The notes under the pieces were generated by a model. The model had not been told where the DNA came from. It did no database searches and saw nothing but the letters and a program-made list of their open reading frames with translations. A program made the translations under genes and the position numbers. A stretch of DNA of 64,000 bases, taken from the NCBI GenBank assembly GCA_019279435.1, contig JAAALK010000286.1, positions 50,974,289 to 51,038,288 on the forward strand, written 5' to 3'. Positions 34,178-47,002 of the stretch are shown in pieces (position 1 is the first letter of the stretch; every line of letters starts with the position of its first letter). The DNA is from Zizania palustris (lineage: Eukaryota > Streptophyta > Magnoliopsida > Poales > Poaceae).

Positions 34178-34525
34178 GTAACTTCCGTCGGCTTTGACCA
34201 TAGCCGACGGAAGTTAGCTGGTTTCGGCCACGTGGGCAGAAAGGATAACTTCCGTCGGCTATGGCCATGGCCGACGGAAGTTAGCTGCCCCTAACTTCCG
34301 TCGGCCAGGCTGGCCGACGGAAGTTAGCGTCCCCTCTGCTGACGTGGCAGAGTTCGGGGCTAACTTCCGTCGGCCACGTGAAGCCGACGGAAGTTAGCTA
34401 ACTTCCGTCGCCGCGCTTCCGTCGGCCAAAGGCCGACGGAAGATAGCGTTTTGCCGACGGAAGTTGGCTTCTTCCGTCGGGAAAGGGCTAACTTCCGTCG
34501 GCTTTGGCCGACGGAAGTTGCCTGT
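34178..34525. repeat. 3' subterminal repeats of the CACTA element
   Basis: About a dozen copies or variants of AACTTCCGTCGGC, mostly as closely spaced inverted pairs (for example around 34181-34215 and 34248-34284). They mirror the array at the other end of the element. Confidence 0.9.
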
Positions 34526-34540
34526 TTTGTTGTAGTGTCT

Positions 34541-35186
34541 AGGCTAACCGTGCTATATACATACTATACGTACAGATGTACATTTTTTTAGAGAATCCTA
34601 GGGCTGCCTCTGCCTGTGCGTTCCTGGCTCCCTCCAGCCTCCAGGTTATATGTGTGAAAAGGCACTGCACGGTCCAGGACTAGAGAATAGAATGTATTAT
34701 ATTGTCATGTGCGCATTGCCGTCCGGTTGGAAACCAACGAGCCAGACCCCCCTGCCACTCTAGAATACCAAGATATCCAGTCAACCAAACCAAAACGCTA
34801 CATCTCTACTATTATAAAGCGGCTAGTTTTCCGTTTCCTTCGTTCGCAAGTCTGCCTTCGCAACCGTCCCTGACGTGCGCCCCTGTTCCACCCTCCATGC
34901 AACGCGCGCATGCATGTGCGGCTCGTGAGAAGAAAAGGAAAAAGAATAAAAAATAAAAATAAAAACAAGAAAAAGAAAAGAAAATTGCATTTATATTTTA
35001 GTATTTTAATTTATGTATTTTGCGCGGAAGTAAAAATCCTTAGATTTCTGAAAAATCATACAGAAACATGAATTTTGCATAAAAACCCTATTATAAAATA
35101 AGATTTTGTTGCAAAGCACATGCCTCTCACTAGTTAATTGACATACTTGATGCTTATGTACTACTCATCGCAATTAGGAAGATTAA
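34541..35186. other. Intergenic, no feature recognised
   Basis: Non-coding. An A-rich AAAAAGAAAAG tract lies at about 34930-34985. The remainder shows no motif that I recognise. Confidence 0.45.
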
Positions 35187-35479
35187 GGCTACATTTGAAT
35201 GATATTGTTTATTTTTAGAGACTAAAACTTGTTTTATTTTTGTATGGACCGGAGTTTAGTTCTTTTGTTTGGATGTAGAAACTAAATATCATTTAATGAG
35301 AGGTTCATAAATAAGAATAGAATATGCATGCTACTTTTAGTCCCTATTAACAACTTCGAAGAGACTAATGCACTAAATTTTAGAGACTAAAGTTTTATTA
35401 ATGTTGTTTGGGATTTTAGAAATTAAATAAGACTAAATTTTAGTCCATAAAAATAAGTAACTCTAATTCAAATAGGACC
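35187..35479. mobile_element. Tourist-type MITE, 293 bp
   Basis: Ends GGCTACATTTGAATGA and TAATTCAAATAGGACC are imperfect inverted repeats with further matching AnTTATTTTTA..GACTAAAA blocks. TAA flanks both sides (35184-35186 and 35480-35482). No coding capacity. Confidence 0.8.
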
Positions 35480-36835
35480 TAAAACCACTCGAAGAAGGGA
35501 GCTAGGTGGAGAGGGTGGTGTGCGGCACTCACGCAGCCCCACGTAAACAAACCGAGATTCCCATGTGATGCATCGTTCATTCCTCGGTTAGCGAGAGAAC
35601 GGCCTCCCGAAGTAGGGTTAGAAAGCGGGATATGTTGGAGTAAAACACCCCCGCGACCGCGTCACACTCGCAGATGAGCGTAATCATGCATGCCCTAATT
35701 CCAGTGTTCGCGTGGTCCCGACGAGAAAAAAAAATCCGTTTGATTGGGTTCACTTAATTCGACGCCTTAGGCTATCGTTTTAGAAACCTATTTCTAAGAT
35801 ATTTCACAAGAAATGATGTATTTTCTATACGTAAAAAAGAAAAAAAAAATACCATGATGCGAGAGAGGCTGTCACAGGAAGTGATGCTAAAATAACAATG
35901 TGCACATGTATAGACCCTCCAAACGCACGTTATGAAAGCAACTCAACACTTTAATTTTCGACCACACGTACAGTGAAGAAATTAACATGTGATTTCTTTG
36001 ACGGACAAATATAAACCCACGAAACTGCCTAGCATAAACATATTACGAATTAAAGAGTACTCCGTGTGATCACAATGTACTGCTCACATTTATTTTTTTC
36101 TGCTCCGATAATTACATATTTCCACAGTTCTACCGTCTACGTCCGTCCATAGCCTGCAGTTTCACTGTGCACCATAATGCTGTAGGTGCACACCACACTA
36201 GCTCCCAGCACGCCGGGTTTGTGGCTTTTTACTGACTTCTACCCATCTTGAAGCTGAAAACCTCTGCACGGCCAAGAGTTTTTTAGGGTTAATCAATTGT
36301 GTGATGTGATTATCGCTCTCGATTAACATCAGATTAGTCGTGGTCGGCATCTTGAATTGATGTCCTCCTCGGAGGGAGTAATTAAAAACCGGGGTGCGTA
36401 CGATGCGTTGGGTTCCACCCAGTCTCACACGACGCAAGACTTCTCTTTTGTTCTCTTCTTCTCGAGCCTTGTCATGCAACCCAGCTCAGCTCATCTGTCA
36501 TTCCAGCAGATTATATTAGATATATATATATATACACTATTCTAGTGCAGTTTGTGTTATTAAGATGTGTATTCGGTGTGAAGCATGTTGTGCGTGAAAC
36601 CTCTCAAAACAATCCCTATCAAAGTCTCAAAAGAATCAAACGGCGTTGGTAAAAATTAACAGCCTACGCTTGCTACGTACTGTAAGCTTACTTCTCGAGA
36701 TCTGCAGAATGTTACTAAATGCAGATGTGTCCTTTGGCTCAGTAGCTAGAGGCTACCACGACTCCACGAGTGGTTTGCAATGTTTTGGTGGTTAAGGTAA
36801 GGTTTCTTCTTTTGTCTAAAAGTTTAAAAGTTTAG
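35480..36835. other. Intergenic, no feature recognised
   Basis: Non-coding sequence with a (TA)n run at about 36520-36533. Open frames here have no protein character. Confidence 0.45.
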
Positions 36836-37113
36836 TTTCGTTCAATGTAGATTATTTATAAAACTCATTCATAACCGGTAGTATATTTACGAGACGGATC
36901 TAATGAGTCTAACTACATCATAATTTTACGATATAATGCTACAGTAAACATTTGCTAATCATGGATTAATTAGGCTTAATGAATTCGTCTTGCAAATAAT
37001 TCTCTGATTCTATAATTATTTTTATAATTAGTTCACATTTAATCTTTCAAATTGCTATCTAAACATCTAATATGATATAGACTAAATTTCAGTCGTGGAA
37101 CAAACACGACCTA
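36836..37113. mobile_element. Tourist-type MITE, palindromic family, copy 2 (ends decayed)
   Basis: The interior closely matches the element at 13853-14150: ATTTATAAAACTCATTCATAA, GCTACAGTAAACATTTGCTA, ATGGATTAATTAGGCTTAA. The right end GGAACAAACACGACC is recognisable; the left end is eroded, so the start is approximate and no clear target duplication remains. Confidence 0.7.
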
Positions 37114-40100
37114 TCTAATAAGGGTTGGAGGGCGAGCGGTACAATGTTTGCGTGTGATGTTGGCATCGTGCTGACTTAATCAATTCATACCAAGTGGATT
37201 AATTATTAGCTTGCTTGGTAGAGTGGTTTGCAAATACTCGTAGAAAGCATTTTGCTTGTTTGCAAAAATCAAAAACTAATTCTTGGAGAAAACTGTTATG
37301 CTTGTCTTCATAACCATCAAAAAAAACCAAAACAATCATAATGCGATATTTAAATTTTAAATTTAGTGACTTCTAGTCCAACCAAGGAGGACCTAGAAGA
37401 TATAAGCTAGCTGATGCATTGACCGAATACAAACAATAATGCATTTGCCTTCCCATGCAACTCGTTTTATTTATTCATACCTTGGAAATGTACTCGTCTG
37501 ATTTTGGTTTTTCTACCGGTCTTCACTTTTCTTTGTACAAATCTACTTTTCCTAAGAGTACTCCACTGTATACAGGATTGTACAGAAACCGTTTTAACCC
37601 GACAGAAAGCACCAAGCTAGCTGCCATTTAATCTGCAGCAAGCCTGAGCTGAACACTCCCTACTATATTATTAAGCTCCAAATTAACCACACCCCACAGT
37701 GACACACGCCCTGCACGTTTGCAGCTTGCTGCAGCTGCATCTTCTCTTGGAAATCTTAACTGGCGTTTCTGGCCCGCAGGGGCAGCTCCTGCAGTAAGCC
37801 AGTGACAGTCTTTCGTCACGGCGTGCACCACAGACAGTCTTGACTTAAAAAAAATCAAATGTAACTGATGAGATTGTTACATGATAAATCACGCAGTAAT
37901 GATGTATATTATAGTTTCTCGTAGTACGTCAAACCTGTTTACCTGAACTATTACTATTGCTATTAGTGTGTGTGTGTATGTGAGCTCATAGGCAAGCTTT
38001 ATATGCTCTTCGTACGAAGGATGTATTTTATGTATAATTGTTGGATTTTTTTTTGTTTAAATCTGTTTATCAAATTTGACATTATTATTTTTTGAAATTT
38101 CAAATGATTGTTATAGATATGTATCTTGGACGGCCTATATATTTCCTATTTGTTATTAATTGCGGCTAGCGGATGAATGTTGGCCGGCCCTGCACCAATA
38201 TTTAGACATTGTATATACGAATAATGGAACAAAGCAGTGAGATTTCTCCGTACGTGCGTACGTGCGTGCGAGATCTCGAGGAACCGGAGCACCGGGCACA
38301 GCGCGCGAGTAGACTACTCGTACTATACATGTATTGCTAGCTCGTCCTGTATGGGAGAGGAGCTCGATCGGGGCCCGGCGCACGCGAGCGCGCGGGACAA
38401 AAGGCACGAACACATGTGCATGCATGGGGCCGCGCGTGTGGCAGCACGCCGGGCCATTGGAATGATGGAGCTAGCTAGCGCTAGCTCAGCTCGGCGCGCG
38501 GCAGCGCGGAGATTTCGGTGGCGAGAGCGACGAGCGAGCTAGCTAGCTAGCGTACGTGCGTGCGTCCAAACGACGACACACGGCGAGCCCGATGCGGTAC
38601 GTCTCGCGACGGTGGCGCCGGCCGGCCGGCCGGCCGGCCGGCGCGGTGTGGGTGGTCGGGCGGGCGTGTGGATAACGTTTAAGCCACGACGACGGCGCCG
38701 CGAAAACCCGTGCTGCCGGAGCCGGTGCAAACTAGCTGGCTCGTCGATCGGACGACACTGTCTTTCACAAAGGCGCTCGACGTCGACGATATGATCTCTT
38801 CTCTGTCTGTAAAACAACTGGAAATAACTCACGGTAAATCGATGATAGATGGACAGGCGCTGTCGCCTAGTGTGAAGAGAACTCCGCTGGGGTTGGCGAG
38901 CGACTGAGCGAGCATGTCGACATCGACCGGTGGACTAGTGTCCTTACGCCAAGCATATTTTATCCGTCTCGTAGCGCAGATTTGACCACGTCGAGACGTG
39001 AACGAGTGGTCGCTTCAAGTTGAAGAAGCTGCGAGTAGTGCATGCGTTTGAATAGAAAACATCCGGTCATGGGCTGGGTGTACGTACGTACGTACTTTGA
39101 CCTTTGGGAATTCTCCGGTAGGAATGAATCATCACGCCGTGATTGCGAGCAACAGTGTATTCCATCTTCAAAAGGAACGGGAAGAGAAAAGAAAAGGTAA
39201 AAAAAGAGCATATGTACATGTTCATAATGCGTAGTACGTACGTGTTCCGGGCCGGAGGAAAACATCTCGCTTTCATACGCACGAAAGTCCACAGTTGCAT
39301 ACAGATCCCACGAAGCCGTTCCAACTTCCAAGTCGTCTCTCACTCAGCACTTCAGCAGCATTGACCTCGATCTACTATGCATCATCCACACCAAGTCACC
39401 GACTGCCCTTGGTGACCTTTTCTGCGAGCATGTTTTGTCCGTGTCCAAGAGGCCGGAGAACGAACGAACGAGCAGAGACCGAGAGGGGTCCCGTGCGTAA
39501 CGAAAAGGTCCAGAAGTTGGCAACCAACCAACCAGCCGTACCATAATGCGCACCGCCCACAGGCCACATCGATATGATCGCCGAGAAAACGACGGGGGAG
39601 ACGGGGTCCATCCGGCCGCCCTGTACTCCCACCGGCTTCCCACCCCACGCCCATCGCATTGGAACTCACCGTCTCACGCCCATCCATCCTCCTCACCGTC
39701 GTACGTACGCATGCAGCTCACACGCGGCGCCGTGCACAAATGTAGGGCGAGAAAGTCTGCCGCCCGTATCAAATTTTAACGCCAGTTCAACTTCGTATCT
39801 TGGACTAGCTAGCTGCGAGTTTGAAAAGATAAGATACTCGTCGAACAGAAGGGCAAGCTGCGCGCGCTGATGCAGGCAAGAGGGCCCCGGCCGGAGCACA
39901 GAGCGTGACGTAGCGACGACATGGCCAGACAGGGGTGAAAGTGTCACACTGTCACTTGGCGCCGGTAACTGGTCCGTCGGTCTCGAGTCGATCCAACTCG
40001 CCGGCCGGCTGGGGCGAGTGCGATGCGGTACTGCGCGCGCGCCGGTGGAGACGTGTCCGTGGACGGGACGGGACGGCAGCGGCGAGAGAAGCGACGAGAT

Positions 40101-42583
40101 GGGCGGGGCAGGTGCATGATGGCCGGCCGGCGCGCCGCGCCGCGCCTTTATTCGTGTCGGCCACGAGGAAGCCGATCGAGCTCGTCGGTCTCTGTCACGC
40201 GCATCCCATCTCTTGTCAATTTTGTCATGCATGCATGCGTGAGTACGTCGCATTTCATAATGTTTTCCGAGCTGGGGATCGAGCTCGTCGCCATGCCGGC
40301 CATGCCGGGACCGTACGCGCGCGTCCGGGCACCTAAATCATTGAACCGTGTTGTCCGCGCTGTCTGCATCCGATGGGGATAAACAAACTGTTCCCGCTTG
40401 TTATTGTCACACGTGAAGCCGTGCAGCGTGCGTAGTTAGTTCTGAGCTAAATCCCAGCTAAGTAGCTAAACAGAAATATGACTAGGAGCTTCACATTGAT
40501 TGAGACAGGTTTGGTAAGTTGTAATGATCGACTTGCAATGTAGTCTAGTACAATCTGGATGTTGATGATGTGCCAATAGTAGCAAGGCATATCAAGAACA
40601 GTTGCGAGTTCGTTGCTATGATCTATCTAATCTCCTGCTATTTTGGAAGAATGATATTTTCTTTGTGTACTCTAGTGTAGCACCTACTTTCATATAAAAG
40701 GTATATCAATAGAGTAGTATAGTTTATCCTACAAAAAGATAGCGAGGGAAAGGTGAGAATCAGCCTGATGAATTGGCATGGTATATTATTATTCAGCTTC
40801 TGTCTCATTGGAGACATCAAATCAGATAAACAAACAAAAAAACACAAAAGTTTGACCACATGTTCGTCCGGTCGTCTCAGCCATGCATACTATATACTAG
40901 TATCCATCAGAATCTCTCCGTCCATTAATTTTCGCGTCACGTCCATGCAGTGATGTAAGAGTAGTGGCAGTATTTTAATACTCTGATCGATCCAACAGAT
41001 GTTCTTCCGTTCATCCCCGTCTGAATTCTGGACGAGACGAAAAGCTTCCGATCGGTGACGGATCGATGCCTGCAGCCTGCCTCCTTTACGCGTACGTACG
41101 TACGTGCTAGCGTTTTCTGATCTTTTTAACTTTTCTGTGCCGAGAAGACAAAACCTTTTGCTGCAGCTCGCCATCGTGTCATGGTTTCAAGTTGTCGTGT
41201 GGCAACTCGCCGTGGAGACGCAGCTGGCCGGGTCCGTGCAACTGTGCAAGGGCATAACGTATTGGCAAGCCGGCCTAGTCTAGCGACCATGCACACACCG
41301 TACCGTAGCTGATAGTCCAAACATGACAAGACGTATAAGACCCCGTTGTACGTGCCGTTATTACGGATCGCACCAGATCAACGTGGCAGAGAGCCGCAGT
41401 GTGCCAAAAAAGAAAAGAAAGACATGTAGATACTCTACCCCATACTCGTCGAAGCAGCTAACGCACAGCTACGACTGGTAGCTCGCCAGCTCGGTAGCGT
41501 CTGCCGTCTGGCCGGTAGACTTGTCAGATATGATGCAGATGTACAGGCGCCTTTGCTTCTGTCAAACCAAAAAAGAAAAGAAGAACGTAACAAAACCTGC
41601 ATGCTTGCGCCGGATGGCGCGTACGTATGCGTGCAACCGCGGTGGCTCCGGGGCCGGGGCGAGGCTTTGCTCACAGCTCTCGAGCAGTCGAGCCCATCGC
41701 GGATACGTCCTCCCGTAAGTAACCTTAATTCGAGCTCAAATGCATGGATCGAATGAATGAGCTCGACAGCAAAAGGAGCACTAGTAGTGGATGGATATAT
41801 GGTAAATGCATGAGCTAGCTTAGCTGCGGTGGTAGCTAGCGCATGTGTGCGGATTAAATTCTGCGTGTCGTCGATCTCTTGATGGGGTTCAATTCGTTCG
41901 TTGGGTCGCGATCGATGAGTCCGGCCATCCGTCGTCGTCGTCGTCGTTGATATCGGTCCACTGATTCGTTGCGCGGCTTAACTAGCTAGCTGGGGGAGCG
42001 TACGGACGGCTAACATGCGTGTTGCCGGATCGGGGACATGCATATGAATGTACCAGCAGCAACAACTAACTATCCTCGAACGCGGATCGCTAGCTAGCTT
42101 TGCCACTTCTACACGGTACGCCGCCGGTGCGCGCGCGCGTGCACGCATCGTGATCGATCGTGCGTGCGTGCATGCATGCGCCGGCCGCTTGCAGTACGTT
42201 GCAGGCCGGGGGCTTTTCCTCCGGTGGATCGGATGGTTTTCTAGCTAGTGGAGTGCAAACCACGTACCGAGATGGATGTATATACGTACGGGTCACTAAT
42301 TGCCAACAACTGTTTCGCGAACTAACCTGCCGTCCTTGCTTGCTTCAAGATTTTAGCTTCATTATTGATCCATCCAGACCATGGACGACGTACAGGTTAA
42401 TTTAGATCGCTCTGCCTACGTATATATGGTACGTGCACATACAGTAGTATTGCCCGGTACATACGTACTGCATGCATCCACCACTTTTGCAAACCTAGCA
42501 CTGACTCATGGAATTGAACTTGACCGGCACCACTAAAGTTTAGGCTCCATAACCAGTAGAGACAACTCTTATAACTTTATTTA
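37114..42583. other. Long gene-poor stretch rich in short palindromic repeats
   Basis: No ORF here has recognisable homology or convincing splice structure. From about 38230 to 42500 the DNA is GC-richer and full of short self-complementary words: CTAGCTAG, CGTACGTACG, GATCGATC, GCATGCATGC and CCGGCCGG. A TCG/CGT trinucleotide run lies at about 41931-41949. No tRNA, rRNA or known miRNA was recognised. Confidence 0.5.
38617..38642. repeat. CCGG tandem microsatellite
   Basis: About six GGCC/CCGG units in a row, fully self-complementary and CpG-dense. Confidence 0.85.
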
Positions 42584-42930
42584 GAGAGTATTTGGTTCCA
42601 TGGACTAAAATTTAGTCCGTGTCATATCGGATGTTTATACATCAATTTGAAGCACTAAATGTGAACTAATTATAAAAATAATTGCAGAATCGGAAGATAA
42701 TTCGCGACACGAATTTATTAAACCTAATTAATCCATATTTAGTAAATGTTTACTGTAGCACCACATTGTCAAATCATGGCGTAATTAGACTCATTAAATT
42801 CGTCCCGCGAATAATCCACTGATTATGAATGAGTTTTATAAATAGTCTACATTTAATAATCCAAAATAGTATTTAAACATTCGATGTGACAGGGACTAAA
42901 ATTTAGTCATGATGGTATCCAAACAACCTC
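42584..42930. mobile_element. Tourist-type MITE, palindromic family, copy 3
   Basis: A 347-bp element between TTA duplications (42581-42583 and 42931-42933). Terminal blocks TTTGGTTCC and GGTATCCAAA, then GGACTAAAATTTAGTC and GGGACTAAAATTTAGTC, form long inverted arms. The centre carries GTAAATGTTTACTGTAGCACC. It is in the opposite orientation to copies 1 and 2, and is the best preserved at its ends. Confidence 0.85.
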
Positions 42931-42933
42931 TTA

Positions 42934-43422
42934 ATATCACATTGGTATGTGTTGTACACAAAGTATGAATTTAAAAGAAAAATAGTCCATTTGATTAGCA
43001 ATATTGCAAAAATATAGTCCCTTTTGATTAGCAATTTTTAGGTATAATTTTAATTAGCGAATCTATATTAATCCATCTTAATTGTTTGTCTGCTTTCACG
43101 GCATGCCGTCGCGGGAGTACTGTCGCGTGTCTTGCTTAGCCACGTGTGTTATATAAGTTTATAATTTCAATCATCTATATCACTTATTTTTTACGTGTAC
43201 ATTCTTTCTAATTGTGATCATACTAGTTGGAATCATTTTTAATCCTTAATGAAATAGATCGATATTAATATTATTCATCGTATTGACGGTATAATGAACA
43301 GTAGATCTCACTTAAAAAAGAGTCGTCCCTGAACTAAATTAATCACACAAAATTTACATTTCACCGAGAACGGAAGATGACACCGAAAAAAATTACACAA
43401 AATTAACCCCTACGTACTCTTA
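42934..43422. other. Intergenic spacer between two MITEs
   Basis: AT-rich, no gene or clear repeat recognised. Confidence 0.45.
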
Positions 43423-43860
43423 GAGCATCTCCAAGAGAACTCTTAAATTTTATTCCCTAGATCTCATATAGAGATCATCCTAAACTCTATTTCTCCCTAA
43501 AAATTAATCAATCTACATCAGTTTCCCTATAATCATGATCCCTATTTTTTAAACACTACAAATATGGCCTATAATCTATAATAATTTTATGTGAAACTAT
43601 AATACTTTTAAATATGTGTGTCATCCAGTATATAACAATGCGCGGAAAAGAAAATAATACACTAGTAAGAGAAAAAATATACATGAATGAGAATAGAGAA
43701 TGACTAAAGTAATAATCTTATATTTAAGAGAGAGATGAGAGGTGATTTAGGGAATGGAATAAGTAAGGAATTCATTTAGGGAGACTCTTAGAGTTTCATT
43801 TTTTACTAAAATACCTAAATTCAAATTTAAATAACTATAAGTAATCTTTTGGAGATGTTT
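43423..43860. mobile_element. MITE with GAGCATCTCC ends, second copy
   Basis: It begins GAGCATCTCCAAGAGAAC and ends CTTTTGGAGATGTTT, flanked by TTA at 43420-43422 and 43861-43863. Same end family as 2207-2755 but a different interior, 438 bp and AT-rich. Its right terminus has drifted. Confidence 0.75.
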
Positions 43861-43863
43861 TTA

Positions 43864-44545
43864 CGTGCCGTGTGTACGTGCGACTACTACTGTACCGGAC
43901 CGGAGTATACGCACACCGCGATCCCATGAGACAAACGAGAGCTAAAAAACTATCACCTGGAGTTAGTTATTTATTTCAAACGTTTCACGGTTTATTACTG
44001 TTTACCAGATGATCGAGATGCATGAGGGCTAAAAAACTATCACCTGGAGGCTGGAACGCTAGCCAGCTAAGCTAGCTAGCAACTTTATTTCGTTGAATTG
44101 TGGGATCGAGCAGTACTCCGAGAGAGTAAAAGAAATTAATGCCGAGAGTAGATGCATTCGCTTTAACCACTTCAGTGCTATAGCTAAAGTCATGTGGTAA
44201 AGGTTAGTTAATTACATCGATCGACCTGGCAAGCTAATTAAGAGATCGAAGATCGAGCAAACTTTACGGTAAAACGATCGATCAAGTAGCTAGATGGATC
44301 GGAGGAGGAGTATACTTTTAGGGGAGCAAATAATGATCGATCGATCGCTTTGCTTTGCTTCGATTTGATTGTTATCCCGGCACGTTTTCCCCCTAGCTAC
44401 CATGCATGATCGATCGAACCGTCTAAGCACTCACAGACATGCACGCATGCATCCGATCGAGACGTGTATCTATCGAGAAAGCGACGGAGCTCTAGCCAGA
44501 TGGAGAGCGAGAGGCTGTTGCACACTCGATGAAAAGCTTGCAGGG

Positions 44546-44600
<55 letters not shown>

Positions 44601-45159
44601 AGTAAAAAAAGCGAGTTTTGGAGCGCATAATTGGTCGGCCGGCCAGCCCAAAAGAGCATCAATTAGAGGTCTCCGTGTAAGATGGGTACGTGTAGGGGGT
44701 CCATCCGTGTTACCGTTGCTCATCTCGCTAAATTAATTAGCTAGCTGCATGCACGCGCGCGTGCAGTGAGAGTTCTACAGTTATATATATCGCTTCTGGC
44801 TCACAGCTATCCCTGGCACTTTCTCCTCAGATGGTCGATCAATGCATACAGCTGCTTTGATCGAGTCGTTTTGCTATATACAAAAAGATCGAGATAATAG
44901 TTGAAATTAAACTGAATAGTTGATTAAGTGTGTTTAAAATAATTAATTAAAAAAATGAGCTAATCGGTTTGATTATGAAAAGTAACGTGCATGCATATTT
45001 CCCCCACAAAAAGTTCATTGATTATTTTTTCTAAGCATGCAATAATCAATCTGTCAGCATGCAAAAAAAAATAATAATTACTGCATAGCATATATATAGG
45101 CTTGCACATATTAAAGGAAAGTTATGTGACCTTTTACCTCTAGGAGATAATAGATCACC
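43864..45159. other. Intergenic with GATC/CTAG-rich DNA and a GA microsatellite
   Basis: Includes many ATCGATCG and CTAGCTAG words (44215-44350). No gene recognised. Confidence 0.45.
44549..44595 (+). repeat. (GA)n microsatellite
   Basis: An uninterrupted GA dinucleotide tract of about 23 units; probably length-variable. Confidence 0.95.
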
Positions 45160-45785
45160 GATGTTTGTATTCTGTCTGTTCTATTCGTTACAATAAAGAT
45201 GCTCAGCATTTATAGGCAAAACACAATAGATAAATTCTATTTTGCCCTCTACTTATAACCATCATAGAGGACTCTTTTACAAGACTTCGTAGGGGCAAAA
45301 TAGTAAACTCTTATATAAATACATATGCAAATACCAAGGGTGAAGTCCCTTGGTTTTGGTCTTAATATTGAAGTTCTCCTTAAGATATTTAGAGCATGTA
45401 TCGAAGCATATGCCAAATGCTTTATACCAGATTGGTCTCCGAAGCGGAAGATTGCGAAGTGGGACCTCGAGGCTCAAGGCTTCGAAGAGATAACAGAGCA
45501 TAACTCGAAGTCTTGCGGTCGGAGCAGGCTTCACACATCTTCTGAGACGGAGACCGGAGGGTTTTAGAGGGGGCTTTGGTGCTTAGATAGTTTCGTAATT
45601 AGTTCTTGGTCTTGCGGTTTTCGTAGTATTCTTCGGGTGCCTTGGATGCTTTTGATTTATGTAGGACGAAGGCGTCTTTGACTAGTTTTATGGCTTCGAA
45701 CCTCTAGAGGACTTCAGCCTTTCGGATGCTTTGATGATAATGTCATTTGGCCCCTATTAGGGTAAAGTTATTTACTCCAATAGTA
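45160..45785 (-). repeat. Truncated 3' LTR of the Gypsy-like element
   Basis: It matches the right LTR from TTATAGGCAAAACACAA through ATATCGAAGCATAT-like and GCGAAGTGGGACCTCGAGG blocks to AGGGTAAAGTTATTTACTCC. Sequence equivalent to the first 160 bp or so of the right copy is missing or too diverged to see. Confidence 0.7.
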
Positions 45786-47002
45786 CCCTCTTGCACGTAG
45801 CCCTTTTTTTAACGAAGGGGCCCTCTTTGGATCTCAGGGCTTCGGAGCCTAGCTTCAGAGCTTGGTCTTGGGCCAACTTTAAACATTAAATGGTTGTCAG
45901 GAACCGATGGGATGACCTCGGAAGTCCAAATGACGCTGAGGGCGATCAACGGTTCGAAATCGAACCGTTACCCATGCAGCGACACATGACCTTATTTTAC
46001 CATGGTCCCACACTTCATAGATTGCGGGGGTGATGTGGTAAAAAACTATCCCAGGGGAGTGTCGTTTCTTTTGACCGCTTATAAAAGTCCACCGACACCC
46101 CTAGGGCTCATTTCACTTTATTTCTTTTGCTTTCATCTCACTCTAAGCCTCTCACATTACTTAGAAGACCCCCTTGCTTTCTTGCTTGCGAAACCATTAG
46201 ATTTTTGCTTCTAGAGCCCACCGTCAAGACGCCGAAGAAGGCTTCATCATCGAAGGGCCTCGTTTTGGGCGACGGGTCTAGCTCCGTGTAAGCCTAGACC
46301 ACAACATCAACGACGGTTGCAGAGAAGGCCATATCGAAGTGTTATGGTGTGTTCGACCTCCATCCTCCATTGGAGAAGTTCGAGTAGACCATAGAGTTGT
46401 GAAAGATAACATCCACCTTAGAGTCGGCCAATGATGTGTGCACCAACAAGGTTATCAAAAAGGTGAGCCTCCAAATTTTGAAGGTTGATGTTGTTCCAGC
46501 GCCTTGGGCTGATGAAGCCATGGTCTTCGAAGCCTTCTTCGAAATGGTGTTCGAGTTCCAACCGAAGATATGTTGGGCGAAGTGCTTAAGATGTACAACT
46601 TAGACCTCCCTCAACTGTCTCCAAATGTCATAGCCCGACTCGCAATTTTTGAGTGCGCTATGAGGGTTGAAGGGTGTGAGGGTCATGCTGAAGTCTTCAC
46701 GACCCTTCACGATGTCAGCTGCTAGCCTAAGAAGGGACTGGGGATGACATAGTCGATAGGCCTCTAGCCTTCAGAAGTGTTAACTTTTATCTCCGCAAGG
46801 ATTTTATGGTTTTTTCTGATGAGAGTACTGAATGACCGTTGGTACTCGAGGTGAGACCAAAAGTGGTGCTACACTGAAGTTGGAGCAGACTCTCCCCTTT
46901 CGAAGCACCAACACTCTTATCTCGTATCACCGCCAAGCCCAAGTAGCCATGGACTCCGCCACCGTCAAATCTCGACTTCAGTTACTGTAGGGAGTGACTC
47001 AC
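45786..47002 (+). pseudogene. Degenerate coding-like interior, left part
   Basis: The plus strand shows interrupted peptide-like stretches (for example EKAISKCYGVFDLHPPLEKF and FEAFFEMVFEFQPKICWAKC) broken by stops and frame shifts. This resembles the plant putative gypsy-type transposon proteins (PF04195-like) in amino-acid style only. It is antisense to the element as oriented by its LTRs. Confidence 0.35.

Larger units (their letters stand above)
26333..34537 (+). mobile_element. Complete CACTA (En/Spm) DNA transposon, 8205 bp
   Basis: Starts CACTACAACAAAACAG and ends CTGTTTTGTTGTAGTG, a terminal inverted repeat of at least 13 bp, flanked by TCT (26330-26332 and 34538-34540). The 3-bp duplication and CACTA ends define the superfamily. 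Both ends carry arrays of an inverted-pair motif (ACTTCCGTCGGC). The interior carries a TNPD-type transposase and a TNPA/Ptta-type protein, both with continuous frames after splicing. I found no stop, frameshift or large deletion, so this copy may still be autonomous. Confidence 0.95.

Noticed and set aside
26356..34525. Regularly repeated CTTCCGTCGGC motif looked at as a possible CRISPR-like array
   Set aside because: The units alternate orientation, spacers are irregular and short, and the arrays sit at both ends of a CACTA element in a plant genome.
37628..42405. Several 60-186 codon frames in the 38-42 kb region
   Set aside because: No splice logic, no domain and composition driven by palindromic repeats. 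Kept as intergenic.
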